DNA from: Chrysoporthe austroafricana
Lineage: Eukaryota > Ascomycota > Sordariomycetes > Diaporthales > Cryphonectriaceae
DNA: 64,000 nt
NCBI GenBank assembly: GCA_001051155.2
Contig: JYIP02000006.1
Location: 3,968,001-4,032,000 of the forward strand
Direction: 5' to 3'
Shown: positions 23,108 through 36,060 of the stretch, piece after piece
Numbering within the stretch: position 1 is the stretch's first letter
How the letters are laid out: each line of letters starts with the position of its first letter
Made by a program: the position numbers and the translations under genes
The notes under the pieces: model-generated
Database searches by the model: none
What the model was told of the DNA's origin: nothing
Seen by the model: the letters and a program-made list of their open reading frames with translations, nothing else

Positions 23108-23881
23108 CTAGAACTTGCCCAGGGCCAGGTTCCCGAGCATCTCGCGGCCGGTGACCCAGGTGGTGCGCCACAGGGTGGGGAAGTCGAGGGTGCTGCTGAG
23201 GCCGTCGGCGAAGCCGAAGAAGAGCATGGGGGGGATCCAGCCGCGGGCGTACTCGAGGGCGAAGCAGGCGCCCGGCATGCTGTACTGCTTGGCGGTGCCG
23301 CGGCGGAGGTGGTGTACGCTGCCCTGCGGGTAGACCTCGGGCGCGTAGTCGCCGGGTACGTAGGCGAGCTGCGTGCCCGCCAGGATGTGGAAGTAGTCGT
23401 CCGCCGTGTGCCGGCCCGTGTGGCCCTCCGTGCCGACCGCCGTGCCGAAGATGATGAGGTACTCGGTGACGCCTGTTTTTTTGTGTGTTTCATCCAAGTC
23501 AGCTAGGGCCTGGCTTGGGCTGGGGTTGATCTGGCTGGGGGAGGGGAGGAGGGGGCGCGCCGAGGCAGGAAGAGGGAAGAGGGACGACATACTCGCGTGG
23601 ATGATGTACATGGCGCCCATGGCGCCGCCGGCGTTGTTGAAGACCCACTCCTCGTCGAGGTTGACGTGGGCGGCGGTGGCCGGTAGGCCGTGCAGCTCGT
23701 CGACGATGTAGCGCACGACGGCGCGCGTGTCGTTGCCGTGGGCGGCGATGCCGCGCTGCGCGAGGTCGTGCAGGTGGTCCGGGTGGAAGATGTAGAAGGA
23801 CTCGAGGTGGCCGTCGAGGAGGTAGAAGAGGGGGCTGAGCAGGCCCACGAGCAGGCCGAGCAGGGTGAGGGCGCGCGCCAT
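23108..23881 (-). CDS. erg2: C-8 sterol isomerase (Erg2)
   Basis: Two exons: 23593-23881 and 23108-23472, with a 120 nt intron (donor GTATGT, acceptor AACAG); 217 residues. Erg2 moves the sterol double bond from C8 to C7 in late ergosterol synthesis at the endoplasmic reticulum, and is related to the sigma-1 receptor. Residues 5-22 form the N-terminal membrane anchor. Splicing joins IIHAS to VTEYLIIFGTA, giving the family core EEWVFNNAGGAMGAMYIIHAS (77-97), GTEGHTGRHTADDYF (110-124), PGDYAPEVYPQGSVHH and GWIPPMLFFGFAD. Length equals that of other fungal Erg2 proteins. It shares a 591 bp divergent promoter with csl4. Confidence 0.97.
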   Translation of the reverse strand: MARALTLLGLLVGLLSPLFYLLDGHLESFYIFHPDHLHDLAQRGIAAHGNDTRAVVRYIVDELHGLPATAAHVNLDEEWVFNNAGGAMGAMYIIHASMSSLFPLPASARPLLPSPSQINPSPSQALADLDETHKKTGVTEYLIIFGTAVGTEGHTGRHTADDYFHILAGTQLAYVPGDYAPEVYPQGSVHHLRRGTAKQYSMPGACFALEYARGWIPPMLFFGFADGLSSTLDFPTLWRTTWVTGREMLGNLALGKF

Positions 23882-24472
23882 CCTTTTTTTTTTTTTTGGG
23901 TTCTTGTCTTTTATCTTTTCTTTTCTTTTTCTTTTCTTTTTTTTTTTTCTCTTTTTCTTCTCCTTTATTCCCCCGATGGGCCCGCCAGATAGGACAGTGC
24001 AGCAAGATGGAGAGAGCAGCGATTGGCGCAGCGATGGTGGTGGTGGTGGTGGCGGCGGCGCGCGGGGCTGTCAGGCGCGTGGTGTTGGGCGTGGTGGACG
24101 TGGTGTTGGTGTTGTAGCTATGATGGCGGTGTAAGCGATATCGTAGCAAGTAAACAAGGACCCCTACAGAATTTTCCGGGCTTCGATCCTCCCGGATAGG
24201 GGTGCTGAGCTCCTGGAGCTAGCTCCCAGAGCCCTCCCGCCGGCGCAGGGTTCCCGCCTTATCTAATCGGCAGCGAGTGACGTTAGTGGTGCCGTCCAGG
24301 CGGTTCCCCGCTAAAATTTCCCAGCGGCTTTTCGAGACGACATTCACTGACGGCCTGCCTGACTGACCGGCCATCACCAAGCGGAAATCAAGAGCAGCCA
24401 CCACCACCACCACCACCACCTCCACGCGCCCGATCCGAATCCCACAGCGCACGCGCAGCCATCGCCCTCACC
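23882..24472. promoter_or_regulatory. Divergent promoter region of erg2 and csl4
   Basis: 591 bp lie between the two start codons. Next to erg2 there is a 16-nt T-run (on the + strand) and CTTTT-rich sequence at 23,884-23,965, so its leader is A-rich. GGT/GGC units lie near 24,033-24,061 and a CCA microsatellite at 24,399-24,421 sits in the csl4 leader. Confidence 0.6.
24399..24421. repeat. CCA trinucleotide microsatellite
   Basis: About seven uninterrupted CCA/CAC units in the csl4 leader, some 55 nt upstream of its ATG. Confidence 0.85.
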
Positions 24473-25256
24473 ATGGCGACCACCCCGACGATCGCCCTGC
24501 CGGGCCAGCTCCTCGGCCCCGCCAACAGGTACCGCCCCGGCCCCGGTGTGCACCTCCACGAGTCGAACCTGTACAGCTCCCTCCTGGGCGCCGTGGCCGT
24601 CTCGCAGCCGACCCAGCCCGCGGCGGCTGCGGCTAGGGGCCCCGCGAAGCGCCTGACCAAGATCACGGCCTCCCTCCACCAGCCCGGCGGCGGCGGTGGC
24701 GGGGGCGCATCCGCCGAGCTCCCCACCATCTCGGTGAGCCGCGGGGCGGCTGGGGGGCAGCGCGAGGTCCTGCCCCAGGTCGGGGACGTGGTGCTGTGCC
24801 GCGTGACGCGCATCACGCCGCGCCAGGCCGTCGTCGCGATCCTCGTCTGCGGCGGGACCGTGCTCGAGGCCGAGTGGCAGGGCGTCATCCGCGTGCAGGA
24901 CGTGCGGGCCACCGAGAAGGACCGCGTCAAGGTCTACGAGAGCTTCCGGCCGGGGGATATCGTGCGGGCGTCGGTGGTGAGTTTTTTCTCTCTCTCCTCT
25001 CTCCCCCCTTCCCCTACGGTGCCACACACGGGGGGCGCGGGAGGACGTGTTTGCTGACGATGTGTGCGTGCGTGTGTCTGTGCAGATCTCCCTCGGCGAC
25101 CAGGCAAACTATTACCTGTCCACGGCGAGCAACGAGCTCGGCGTCATCATGGCGGTGAGCGAGGCGGGCAATGCCATGTACCCGGTGTCGTGGAAGGAGT
25201 ACAAGGACCCAGAGACGGGGCTTGGGGAGGCGAGAAAGGTTGCGAAGCCGTTCTGA
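24473..25256 (+). CDS. csl4: RNA exosome cap subunit Csl4
   Basis: Two exons, 24473-24976 and 25086-25256, joined across a 109 nt intron (GTGAGT, TGCAG); 224 residues. Csl4 is one of the three S1-domain cap proteins of the RNA exosome, which degrades and processes RNA in nucleus and cytoplasm. The N-terminal exosome domain opens with IALPGQLLGPANRYRPGPG (7-25). A glycine-rich loop near 75-80 is followed by the S1-like domain (about 95-180: VGDVVLCRVTRITPRQAVV, then GVIRVQDVR and FRPGDIVRASV joined by splicing to ISLGDQANYYLSTASNELG). The C-terminus ends MYPVSWKEYKDP, with KVAKPF last. All of this is typical of fungal orthologues. Confidence 0.96.
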
Positions 25257-28200
25257 GGCCGCCATGGAGCCGTCGCGGATTTGAGTGAGGACCCTGGCTC
25301 GCAAGACGAGCACTTTGAGAGCTGGATGATAGCGGTGAGGGCGGTGAGGTGCTGCCCTGTGGATCGAGCGGCGCTCGGAGGGCCACGCTGCCGTCTCGGG
25401 GTGGCTTCCAACAGCTGCATGCTAAGGCTCACGACCCAGAATGTTGATGCGGGTAGTGGGAGGATGCGGCGCCGGCCACAAAGTGGTATCTGGTCCGCGA
25501 CCCCTTCCCTTCGATACGATGAAAGCGATGTGGCCCCTATCGCCGTGGGTCGGAGGAACCGAAACATGGGAAGAGGGGGGCGGGCACGTAGGTGTTGCCA
25601 CGGCTGTGAAGAAGCGAGGTTCTGATTGTCCAATCGGGGGCAGACACTCAGCTCTTCAGCTACCGCAACAGCTATTATCACCTTCTGGTCGTTTTTGGGG
25701 GTTGAATTCGCCCGGGGCCTCAGGCTATCAGGACGGCATAGGGGACCTGCCCTCACGCCCGCCGCAGAAGGGACGACGGGCTGCGTGGCACGTGGGCATA
25801 AGTGATATCCGCAGGCCCGACTCATGACGCAAGACTCTCGGTTGAGGATAATTCAGCTATACCCGCCTTACGATCATGCGGAGTTCAAAGTGTTAGCTCG
25901 ACCGGTTTATACCTGGCGTGTTGTTTTCCATCGGCTTCTGATGCGCCTGCAATACGAGGTCACGCGCTGGGCGGCACGCTGCCTAGAGTACCTACAAGAC
26001 AGACACCTTCATACAAGAATTCCGCCCCATGCTGCCATGTTCTCCTTACTATCTGCGGGTTGTCCCACAGCCGTTGGCCGATCGCCTAGCTCCGTCTCGC
26101 TGACATCTGGCCGCATCAGAAGAGACGAGAGGAAGAGGAAGCCGGAGGACACTCCATCCCATCCCTATCCTCAGTCCTAGCGGGGAACGGTCTTAAGTCC
26201 AAGGCCGCAGTACAACCCTAGCCGGCTCCGAACCAGACAGTCTGACGTATCCTACCCAGGGCCCGAAGCCACGTCGGCTCGCACAGCTCCGCATTGTGTG
26301 CCGGGGCGCTCGATCTTCCGCCTGGAGCACAAAGATCCCCAGAATCCGGTTGGGACGAAGTGCCGGCCTTTCGTCCGGTGTCCGGTCACACCATGTCTGC
26401 AGAAGCCCCGCAGCTCATCTGCAGCTATTCAACTCCGGCGGACTTTGTGGTGGTGCCCGGGGTCGACTTCGACTACGGAACTCTGCCGCTGCGAGGGAAA
26501 GCAGGAAAGGGGGGTCTGGTCACAGTTCTAGAAATACAGCCCGTGGTACTTTATAGGCACCATATATCAGCGGCCCAGAACTCTGAGAAGGAGCTTGTGA
26601 ACACGATCCAGCGCCGGCATGTTCCAGCCTGGCTCGAGGTTACTCGTCGGCGTAGATCCAGGTCCTGAGTTGTCTTGCCTGGCCGGCTGCCATCTCAGCA
26701 AAGAACCAGGTGCATCGTATAGTTGGACGGGGCGCCCGGGGCGTGATTTGACGGCTCGAGAGGCGTGACCGCTGCTGCCGGTCGTGCAGCTTCGACGAAT
26801 AGATACTCCTCGGCTAGGGAAGGGCGAGCGAGATAGGAGATGGATGGTTCATGTGAGGCACGTGCAGTCAATGGCGAATATGCTTGCGCACCCAGCTCGG
26901 CGCGTCGTCGAGGCATGGCGGACCAACACCGCCCCTTCGCACCCGCATATGGAGTATAGTATGTGATATATTGCCCTGACACGCATCCCTGTATATGTCT
27001 TGACGGGAATTTTTGTGTTTTAAAGCGGATATCATATACGCGAATACTCGTAAGGAAACTCTATATTTCATATCTTTTGTGGGGGCGCTCAGGCGCACCG
27101 TCCAACGGATAGAGACCTACTCAGCATATCCTCGGCCACCCGCATTAAGTGGTCGCCCATATTGCTGCACGGGTCTGACCGTTGCAGGTGGGGGATATAT
27201 TTGTGAGCCTCACTGTCCCACGCCGCTGGCCTCTGCGCAGTCTCTCCACGCCTGGCGACATTATTCATAATACATAGCACTTACCTGTGTCCAGCGCGAC
27301 CGACCCAGAAAAGGGGTGTGTTATGGGGGCGGTGGTGGCAGGGGGGAGGGGCCTACTTATTCAGCTCAGGACAGCGCGCGCCGCGAAGGCCAAGCGGTCC
27401 TGCGATAGACACGGCGCACGCGCAAGAGGACGTTCACAGGAGGTCCAACTTGGCACCCATCAGCAACCCCACGGGGCTCTGGGCCTTCGCTTTCGCTCTC
27501 GCTCTCGCTCTCCGATCCTGCGGAGTATGTACATATGCACAGCGGTGTCTCTGGACACCTGCGCTGCACGAGCGCCGCCGGCCTGGTAGGCAGCGGGCGG
27601 CGTGCGTGTGGGCGGCGGCGGCGGAGGAAGGGCGCGCGCGGGCCAGGGGTTCCGAATCGTGAGATCCACCGACTTCCGTCGATCTCGGTGCCGATGCGGC
27701 AGCTCACCCTCGGGACCCCCTCCTCGTCTTTTTGCTGCAAGAGGCGGTGGTCTACTAAAGTCTGACGGGCGGCTCGAGCCTCCTTCCGGTCTTGGACAGT
27801 GCCGGTCGCTCTGGTTGGCCACAGTGGCACCGTAGATACGACGTCCCCAGACCGCCGGATCTCGAGCCCCCGGCCCTGGTCCTGCATACTAGGTACGCCT
27901 CCCTCGCAGCGGGCCTCCTCATCGTCGTCCAGTCCAGTCCAGTCCAGTCCCCGGGGGCGGGCATATCGCCCACTCCTGAGGGGTTATTTTCGGTTGGCTG
28001 GCTGATTGGTCGGGTCAGCTGTGGGCATGCTGCTCGGCAGGTGAGTAGCAGGTAAGCTGCTCGAAGCTATTCATCCGAAGACATGTCAAAGGTGCAGACG
28101 GGCCCGCGTTCGACGGCCACTTACAATTACACAGCAATGTCTTGCATTGGTCATGCCGTCTTACCCGGTCGACGCCCTTCTCTCGCTGAATAATCACACA

Positions 28201-29205
28201 GAGATGGCGCCTTGTGGGGACGAGAACTAATGTTTCGGTGTGCTAGGCCCTGCTCGCCGAAGTTTAGACGATCGAAGCCGTTCGTGGGGCTCGGATTTGA
28301 GTACTGATAAGTCCACTACTGCCATAGGAGCTATCCAGCGTGATGGTATAGTAACCACCTACATAGTATAGAGAGAGGCACGGCTGCACTTACTAGTAGT
28401 ATCTACTCGATGACATCGACACATGATCTTGCTGCCTTGTCTGGCCTGTCATCGTGTCATACACAATTAGGAATAAACGAAAAAAAAAAAGAAAAGAGGA
28501 TTGCAGGGTGACGCTTAACCGACCACTGTGGCGTCACGGATATCGGCCGCCATAAGAAACGACCGGATCCCGCTCCTCGGATCTAATGGCGGACGATCCT
28601 CTGTCTGGAACGGGAATGGTAGAGGCTCCCAGCTCGTAAACGGTCCTTGTCGCCGGCCTTATCGGAGATATAGCAACAGTAGCAACAGCAGCAGCAGCCA
28701 GCTCCAGCCAGCTCCAGCCAGCTCCGGCCAGTTCGGCCCCGTGCAGAGCAGGCTGCGGATCGGCCCCGAGAGAGTTTCTAGTTTTCTTGGTGTCGAGAGC
28801 CAAGTCGGAAGCCAAGCTCGCTGGTCTGAACCAATACCGAGAGACTAATTAATTATACATCGAGAGCCCGCGCCCCTGCAAGCCACAGCATGCGGTGATG
28901 ATGACAACGGCGTCGAGGCTGTCTGCGATTTCGCCCTATGACTCTTTTTCTCCTGTCCCCCTCGCGCCCGAGAGAGAGTCGGCCTGCCTCTCTTCGCCTC
29001 GGGCACCGTCAGCCGAGTCAGGGTGTTCCATGGCGTGCTCGGGCGGCCCCTGGTCTGGTCTGTCTGCAGAGGGTCTCTCGTCTGCCTCCTCCTGTTGTAT
29101 ACCTGCAAACTTACAGGGCCCACTGCTACCTCGACGTCCCCCCCCCTTCCCCCCTCCCCATACACACACATATATACACGTACACTAACGCACTCACTTA
29201 CACAC

Positions 29206-29240
<35 letters not shown>

Positions 29241-30053
29241 CACACACGCTGCTCTCCTGGGCGTCCTACCTGCAGCTGCAACAACGGCCCTAGTCACAAA
29301 GTATAAATCGGCGACAGAGGACGCCACGAGGAACTCGCCAGCCAGGCCGGGAATACCACAGCAGCTCTGGGTGCGCCCGCTAGCACATCGCCTCCTCCCT
29401 CTTAGCGCAGACGCGGCCCAGACGCCCCTCCTCGGCCCCGGAGTCCGGGGCATATTTCCGCACCCAGTACCCAGCAGCAAGGCAGCCTTGAGAGGGCCGG
29501 TGTCAGAGATTCATTCCTACCCTCAAATTCGCCTCTCCCCCCAGATACGGGCGTTTCGGTGAATCCGATCTGGCGGTGGGACTGTGTGATTTGATTCTGG
29601 AAGGGCGCCGCCTTTCTGCATCTGCACCACGCACGCACGCACGCACGCATACGCACCCACACGTAAACACACACACACATACACACACCCTCACCCAGCC
29701 TTTCTTTGCATTCCCGCACCTAGCCTGTCCGGGACCGATACGCCGAGATCCATTCATAACTGCCGTCCCGCCCACCTATCCGTGTTTTGTTTATTTCTTT
29801 TTTTTTTCTGCCCCTGCTGTTCACCTACCCTCTTCATCCCGTCTTTCTCGACACCTCCTTTGTGTCAGCAACCCGACTCGCCCCCCTCTCCCCCTTCCAA
29901 AAGCTTACCTGGTAAAGAGAGCCTCCGTCCCGTCGGGTGAGCCTCTGATGAGAGTGCCACACGAGCTCTGATCTATCCTGGCTGGCAGAGGGGAAGAAGA
30001 AGAGTCGTTGATCACACTGGCAGTACGGCCTTTTCACACCACATCCGCCCACC
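25257..30053. other. 4.8 kb intergenic region between csl4 and the ABC transporter
   Basis: No gene is recognisable. Frames such as 26,294-26,668 are open, but have no domain and overlap other open frames. It contains simple repeats (CTC/GCT units near 27,488-27,512, a 29,161-29,250 CA tract, an A-run near 28,480 and CA/ACGC units near 29,627-29,690). A CT-rich stretch before 30,054 is probably the transporter's promoter and leader. Confidence 0.45.
29161..29250. repeat. CA microsatellite
   Basis: A CA-dinucleotide tract with a few CTAACA interruptions. A shorter relative lies at about 29,627-29,690. Confidence 0.95.
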
Positions 30054-33000
30054 ATGGCGCCTCCACCGTTGAGATCAAGGCCGAGTGCGGCGAGCGTGGC
30101 CAGCTACGAGAGGTTCAGACAGCCCGACGACCCCCTGGCGCGGGTCAACACCCAGCGCTCGGAGCAGGGCGAGATCGACGACGAGGTGGCCGTTGCCGAG
30201 GCGGCATTCGAGGGGCGCAACCGGGAGGACGGCCCCGAGGCGGGTGCTGCTGGTGCTGCTGCTGAGGATGATGACGCCGACGCGCTGGACGACGACTTCC
30301 CGGACAACGACCGCTCCGAGACCGACAGCGGTTTCGAGAAGGAGAAGGTCAGGGAGGACGAGGACGCCGAGGCCCGGCACGAGGTCCAGCGCATGCAGAG
30401 CTGCGCGACGGACGTCACCGCCACCACCCAGGCCACCACGCGCCCGCCCGGCGACGACGGCGCCAAGAAGACCTGGGCCGAGAGGCTGAACCCGCTGAAG
30501 TGGGGCCCGCCGCCGCCCGTGCCCGAGGAGAGGGAGGTGTCGCCCGAGTACAAGGCCGGCTTCTTCAGCCGGCTCACCTTCTCGTGGCAGGGCTCGCTCA
30601 TGCGCACCGGCTACCGCCGCCCGCTCCAGCAGAACGACATCTGGAAGGTCAACCCGGACCGCGCCGTCCACACGATGTCCGACGCCGTCGAGGCCGCCTT
30701 CCGCCGCCGCGTCGCCAAGGGCCAGTCGCACGCCCTGATGCGCGCCCTCAACGAGGTCTACTTCCGCGAGTTCTGGCTCGGCGGCCTGTGCCAGCTCTTC
30801 GCCACCCTGTTCCAGGTCTTCGGCCCCTTCACCCTGCGCTACCTGATCGCCTACGCCACCGAGGCCTACGAGGCCGCCGCCACCGGCTCCCCGCAGCCCA
30901 ACATCGGCAGGGGGCTCGGCCTCGTCTTCGGCGTCACCTTCATCCAGATCTTCCAGACCCTCTGCACCAACCACTTCATCTACCGGGGCATGCTCGTCGG
31001 CGGCGAGGCCCGCGCCGCCCTCATCAGCCTGATCTACGCCAAGTCCATGGTCGTCTCGGGCCGCGCCAAGGCCGGCGGGCTGGCGATCGAGGACGGCCCC
31101 GAGGGCGGCGACGGCACGGCCGCGGCGACGGCCGAGGACGAGGCGGGAGAGAAGGGAAAGAAGGGAAAGAAGGACAAGAAGGGTGCGGAGGAGAAGGGCA
31201 AGGCCGGGGTCATGGGCGACGGCGTCGGCTGGGGCAACGGCCGGGTCGTCAGCCTGATGAGCGTCGACACCTACCGCGTCGACCAGGCCTGCGGCCTCTT
31301 CCACATGGTCTGGACGGCGCCCATCGCCTGTATCGTCACGCTGGTGCTGCTGCTCATCAACCTGTCCTACAGCGCCCTCTCCGGGTTCGCCCTCCTGGTC
31401 ATCGGCCTCCCGGCGCTCACGCGCGCCATCAAGAGCCTGGCCCGCCGCCGGCACGTCATCAACAAGGTCACCGACCAGCGCGTCAGCCTGACCCAGGAGA
31501 TCCTGCAGGCCGTCCGCTTCGTCAAGTACTTCGGCTGGGAGAGCTCGTTCCTCAAGCGCCTCGGCGAGCTGCGCAGCAAGGAGATCGGCATGATCCAGCG
31601 CCTCATGTCCATCCGCAACGGCATCATGGCCATCTCCATCTCGCTGCCCATCTTCGCCTCCATGCTCTCCTTCGTCACCTTCACCCTCTCCAACCACGGC
31701 CTCGAGGCCTCCACCGTCTTCTCGTCCCTGGCCCTGTTCAACGGCCTGCGTGTCCCCCTCAACCTGCTGCCCCTCGTCATCGGCCAGGTGACGGACGCGT
31801 GGAACTCGCTGAAGCGCATCCAGGAGTACCTGCTCCTGGAGGAGCAGACGGACGAGGCCGTGTTCGACCCCGACGCCCCCAACGCCGTGGAGCTGCGCCA
31901 CGCCTCCTTCACGTGGGAGCGGACGCCGACGCAGGACATGGACAAGATCTCCGCGATGGCCGGGGCGGCGGCAAAGAAGGGCGGCGACAAGAAGCACCAG
32001 AAGAAGGCCTCCAAGGGCAAGGATGCCGCGGCGGAGAAGGCGGCGGTTGACGCCGCTGCCGTCGAGGACCGCGAGCCGTTCAAGCTGAAGGACCTCGACT
32101 TCGGCATCGGGAGGAACGAGCTCGTGGCTGTTATTGGCACAGTCGGCAGCGGCAAGACCTCGCTGCTTGCGGCGCTTGCCGGCGATATGCGCAGGACCCA
32201 CGGAGAGACCATCCTGGGCGCCTCGAGGGCGTTCTGTCCCCAGTCGGCTTGGATCCAGAACTCCACAGTCAAGGAGAACATCTTGTTCGGCAAGGACATG
32301 GATCGTTCGTGGTACAAGCAGGTTATCAAGGCGTGAGTATCCCTCATTGTTTATGTTGCTGTGAGCTGGGAGGCATCTCAGGCAGAATTCTCGTTGAGGC
32401 ATGTCTCACAAATCACATCTGCCACTGACTGACATCTTTCTAGGTGTGCTCTTCAGCCCGATCTCGACATGTTGCCCAACGGCGATGCGACCGAAATCGG
32501 TGAGAGGGGTATTACGATCTCTGGCGGCCAGAAGCAGCGACTTAACATCGCCCGTGCTATCTATTTCGACGCAGATATAATCCTCATGGACGACCCCCTG
32601 AGTGCTGTCGATGCCCACGTCGGCCGGCACATCTTCGACAACGCAATTATGGGCCTGCTAAAGGACAAGTGCCGAATCCTCGCCACCCACCAGCTGTGGG
32701 TGTTGAACCGCTGTGACCGCATCATCTGGATGGATCAGGGCAAGATCCAGGCCATCGACACCTTCGACAATCTGATGAGGGACCACACCGGGTTCCAGCA
32801 GCTTATGGAGTCGACCGCCCTGGAGGAGAAGAAAGAGGACGGTGAGCCGACCAAGGTCATCGATTCCAATGACACCAAGGGCAAGAAGAAGAAGAGGGGC
32901 AAGGGCCTCATGCAGAGCGAGGAGCGTGCCGTCTCTACCGTTCCGTGGTCTGTTTACACTGATTTCCTGCGGGCGTCGGGCAGCATCCTCAACGGACCGC

Positions 33001-34882
33001 TCCTCTTCGGGCTCCTCGTCGCCTCCCAGGGCGCGAACATTATGACCAGCTTGTGGCTCTCGTGGTGGACAGCGAACAAATACGACCTCGAGATGGGCGT
33101 ATACATCGGCATATACGCCGGCCTGGGAGCGATCCAGGCCATCCTCATGTTCGCCTTCATGGTCGTGCTCACCATGATCGGCACCCGCGCCTCCAAGACC
33201 ATGCTGCGCCTGGCCATCACCCGGGCCCTGCGCGCTCCGATGTCCTTCTTCGACACGACGCCCCTGGGCCGCATCACCAACCGCTTCTCGCGCGACGTCG
33301 ACGTCATGGATAACTCCCTTTCCGACGCCATGCGCATGTACTTCTTCTCGGTCGCAAGCATCCTGGCCGTGTTCGCCCTCATCATCGCGTTCTTCCACTA
33401 CTTCGCCATCGCCCTGGTCCCGCTGTTCTTCATGTTCCTCTTCGCCACGTCCTTCTACCGTGCCTCGGCGCGCGAGATCAAGCGTTTCGAGTCGGTTCTC
33501 CGGTCCAACGTGTTCGCCAGGTTTGGCGAGGGCCTCAGCGGGGTGAGTGCAGCCCCGAAAATTATCATCACTCCATATCCTTTATTGAGATGACATGTTG
33601 ACAATGTATACAGGTGGCGACCATTCGCGCATACGGCCTGAAGGACCGCTTCATCGAGGACCTGCGCGTCTCTATCGACGAGATGAACTCGGCATACTAT
33701 CTTACCTTTAGCAACCAGCGGTGGCTGTCTGTGCGGCTCGACGCTGTGGGCAACGCCCTGGTCTTCACCGTGGGCATCCTCGTTGTCACGTCGCGGTTCA
33801 GCGTGGCTCCGTCGATCGGTGGTCTCGTGCTCAGCTACATCCTCGCCACCGTCCAGATGATCCAGTTCACGGTGCGACAGCTCGCCGAGGTCGAGAACGG
33901 CATGAACTCGGTGGAGCGGCTGCGGTACTACGGCACGCAGCTCGAGGAGGAGGCGCCACTGCACACAATCGACGTGCGGCCGTCGTGGCCCGAGAAGGGC
34001 GAGATCATCTTCGACAACGTCGAGATGCGCTACCGCGATGGTCTGCCCCTCGTCCTGAAGGGGCTGGACATGCACGTGCGCGGAGGAGAGCGTATCGGAA
34101 TAGTCGGCAGGACGGGCGCCGGCAAGTCCAGTATCATGTCCACGCTGTTCCGCCTGGTCGAGATCAGCGCCGGGCACATCACGATCGACGGCCTCGACAT
34201 CTCGACCGTAGGCCTGAACGACCTGCGCAAGCGGCTCGCCATCATCCCGCAGGACCCGACGCTCTTCCGCGGCACGGTGCGGAGCAACCTGGACCCGTTC
34301 AACGAGCACACGGACCTGGAGCTGTGGTCGGCGCTCCGGCAGGCAGACCTGGTGCCCAAGGACGCGGAGCTGGGCGCGACGAACACGGGCCGCGACATGA
34401 GCCGCATCCACCTGGACACGATAGTCGAGGAGGACGGGCTGAACTTCTCGCTGGGCCAGCGGCAGCTCATGGCGCTGGCGCGCGCGCTCGTGCGCGGCAG
34501 CCAGATCATCGTGTGCGACGAGGCGACGTCGAGCGTCGACATGGAGACGGACGACAAGATCCAGGCGACGATCGCGAGCGGCTTCCGCGGGCGCACGCTC
34601 CTGTGCATCGCGCACCGGCTGCGCACCATCATCGGCTACGACCGCATCTGCGTCATGGACCAGGGCCGCATCGCCGAGCTCGACACGCCGCTCGCGCTGT
34701 GGCGCCAGGAGGGCGGCATCTTCCGCGGCATGTGCGAGCGGAGCGGCATCCGGGTCGAGGACATCAACGGCGCCCGCGAGGGCCTGAGGGTGGCGGCGGA
34801 GACGGGCCCCGCGGGCGCGCTGGAGGGCGCGGAGAGCCGGGCGAGCAGCGAGGACGCGGCGGAGAAGAAGGAAGAAGGGTGA
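30054..34882 (+). CDS. Full-length ABCC-family ABC transporter, Yor1-like
   Basis: Three exons: 30054-32332, 32444-33542 and 33614-34882; 1548 residues. Layout is acidic N-terminus (1-135), TMD1 (about 240-590), NBD1, TMD2 (from about 939), NBD2. NBD1 has Walker A GTVGSGKT (695-702), signature SGGQ (786-789) and Walker B IILMDD (805-810); the Asp in place of the catalytic Glu is normal for ABCC NBD1. NBD2 has Walker A GRTGAGKS (1291-1298), signature SLGQRQ (1405-1410) and Walker B IIVCDE (1424-1429). Absence of an N-terminal TMD0 and the segment SPEYKAGFFSRLTFSWQGSLMRTGYRRPLQ point to the Yor1 group of ATP-driven drug or organic-anion exporters, usually at the plasma membrane. A Lys-rich insert (about 345-385) in TMD1 and another before NBD1 (about 630-665) are cytoplasmic. 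Substrate unknown. Confidence 0.95.
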
Positions 34883-36060
34883 GGATACCCTCGGTGATGT
34901 GGAATGGTTTTGAGAGAGGCAACGAGGGAAAAGGAGAAGACATACCACGGCCTAGAGTCACAAGGTGTTTTCTGGAGGTCCCCATTACGTCTTGCAAAGA
35001 AGAATATCATCGAGTCATGACTGCCATTTCGGATGCACGAGAAACAAAAGTTGCAGCTCAGGGGAGCGCCAAGCGGGAAGAGAGTCTTTTACTGGGGATA
35101 TATACATAGTTCAAATGATAGACATAGGCAGTGGATTATAATTCCTCCTTGGTCAGGTGTCCAATACCAATAGATAATTAGGGTTTCGCGAGCAAAACTC
35201 TCAGAGCATGGACAGCATTACAGCGGACTATTGAAATCGCTGCACCTTTCCCGCTGACTCAGCTTTCCTCAATGTGGTATAGCGCACGCCTCCGGTGTCG
35301 ACCCGGCTCAGCCCCCGGCTTCCCGGCCACAATTCCTCGGATCCCCGACCTTCCTTTCGTTACCCTTCCGTTTCGACCTCTCGCCCAGCCCTCGTGGCTG
35401 CCATCTTACTTTTGGGGGGCAGAGGGGTGGGAGGGGGGCACTGCCCTGGGGTGTCTTCCAGGGAGCGCATACTGCGGCCCTACCTGCTATTTGCATTCGC
35501 AAGACTCTATGGGGCAGGTGTGGAGAGGTATAAAGGTTAAAGCTGATGCACGCATCAGCGATTCGCTTTTGCACGTTTTTTTCGCCACAGCAGGCTCCTG
35601 TCTATGCAGTACTTAAGTTCTCTATCCCCATTCTGCATTCTCTGCGGCTACCTTATATGCTTCAGCTCATCCTTCACTCAACCTGCTATCTAGCCGCCTT
35701 TGTTGCTCGCTTGCCCCCTTGTGCACTGGATATATCTCCAATGCCCCCTGATTGCAGTTCCTAGCATTGCGCTCATGCCCCCTCCCGGGCGGCGGGTCTT
35801 TATTCACTTCTCGCTCAGTCTTGACTTTTGAAGGCTATCGTTATCCTCTTGATTGATTGATTGCTGCTCCTCTGCATAATGGGCCGCAGGAAGACTAGTG
35901 TACCGCGCTTCAATGCGCAGAAGATAACGATTCAAAATAACGAAGCTGCATAGTACGCATTTCTCCCGTAATACAGTAAACCAAAAGTAGCCAAAAGCAG
36001 AAGGGATAACCGTACTAGGATATTTTCTGAGTAGAATATATATTGAAGCAGAACTGTAGT
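34883..36060. other. Intergenic; boundary between GC-rich arm and AT-rich accessory region
   Basis: No gene is seen. Composition falls from GC-rich to AT-rich at about 35,550-35,900. Beyond this point nearly everything is repeat-derived except three genes. Confidence 0.5.

Noticed and set aside
26294..26668. 124-codon frame in the long intergenic region
   Set aside because: No domain, and it overlaps other open frames on the same strand; kept only as a note in the intergenic entry.
30075..32402. 775-codon open frame on the minus strand
   Set aside because: It is the antisense shadow of the ABC transporter's first exon, with low-complexity Leu/Asp/Val-rich translation.
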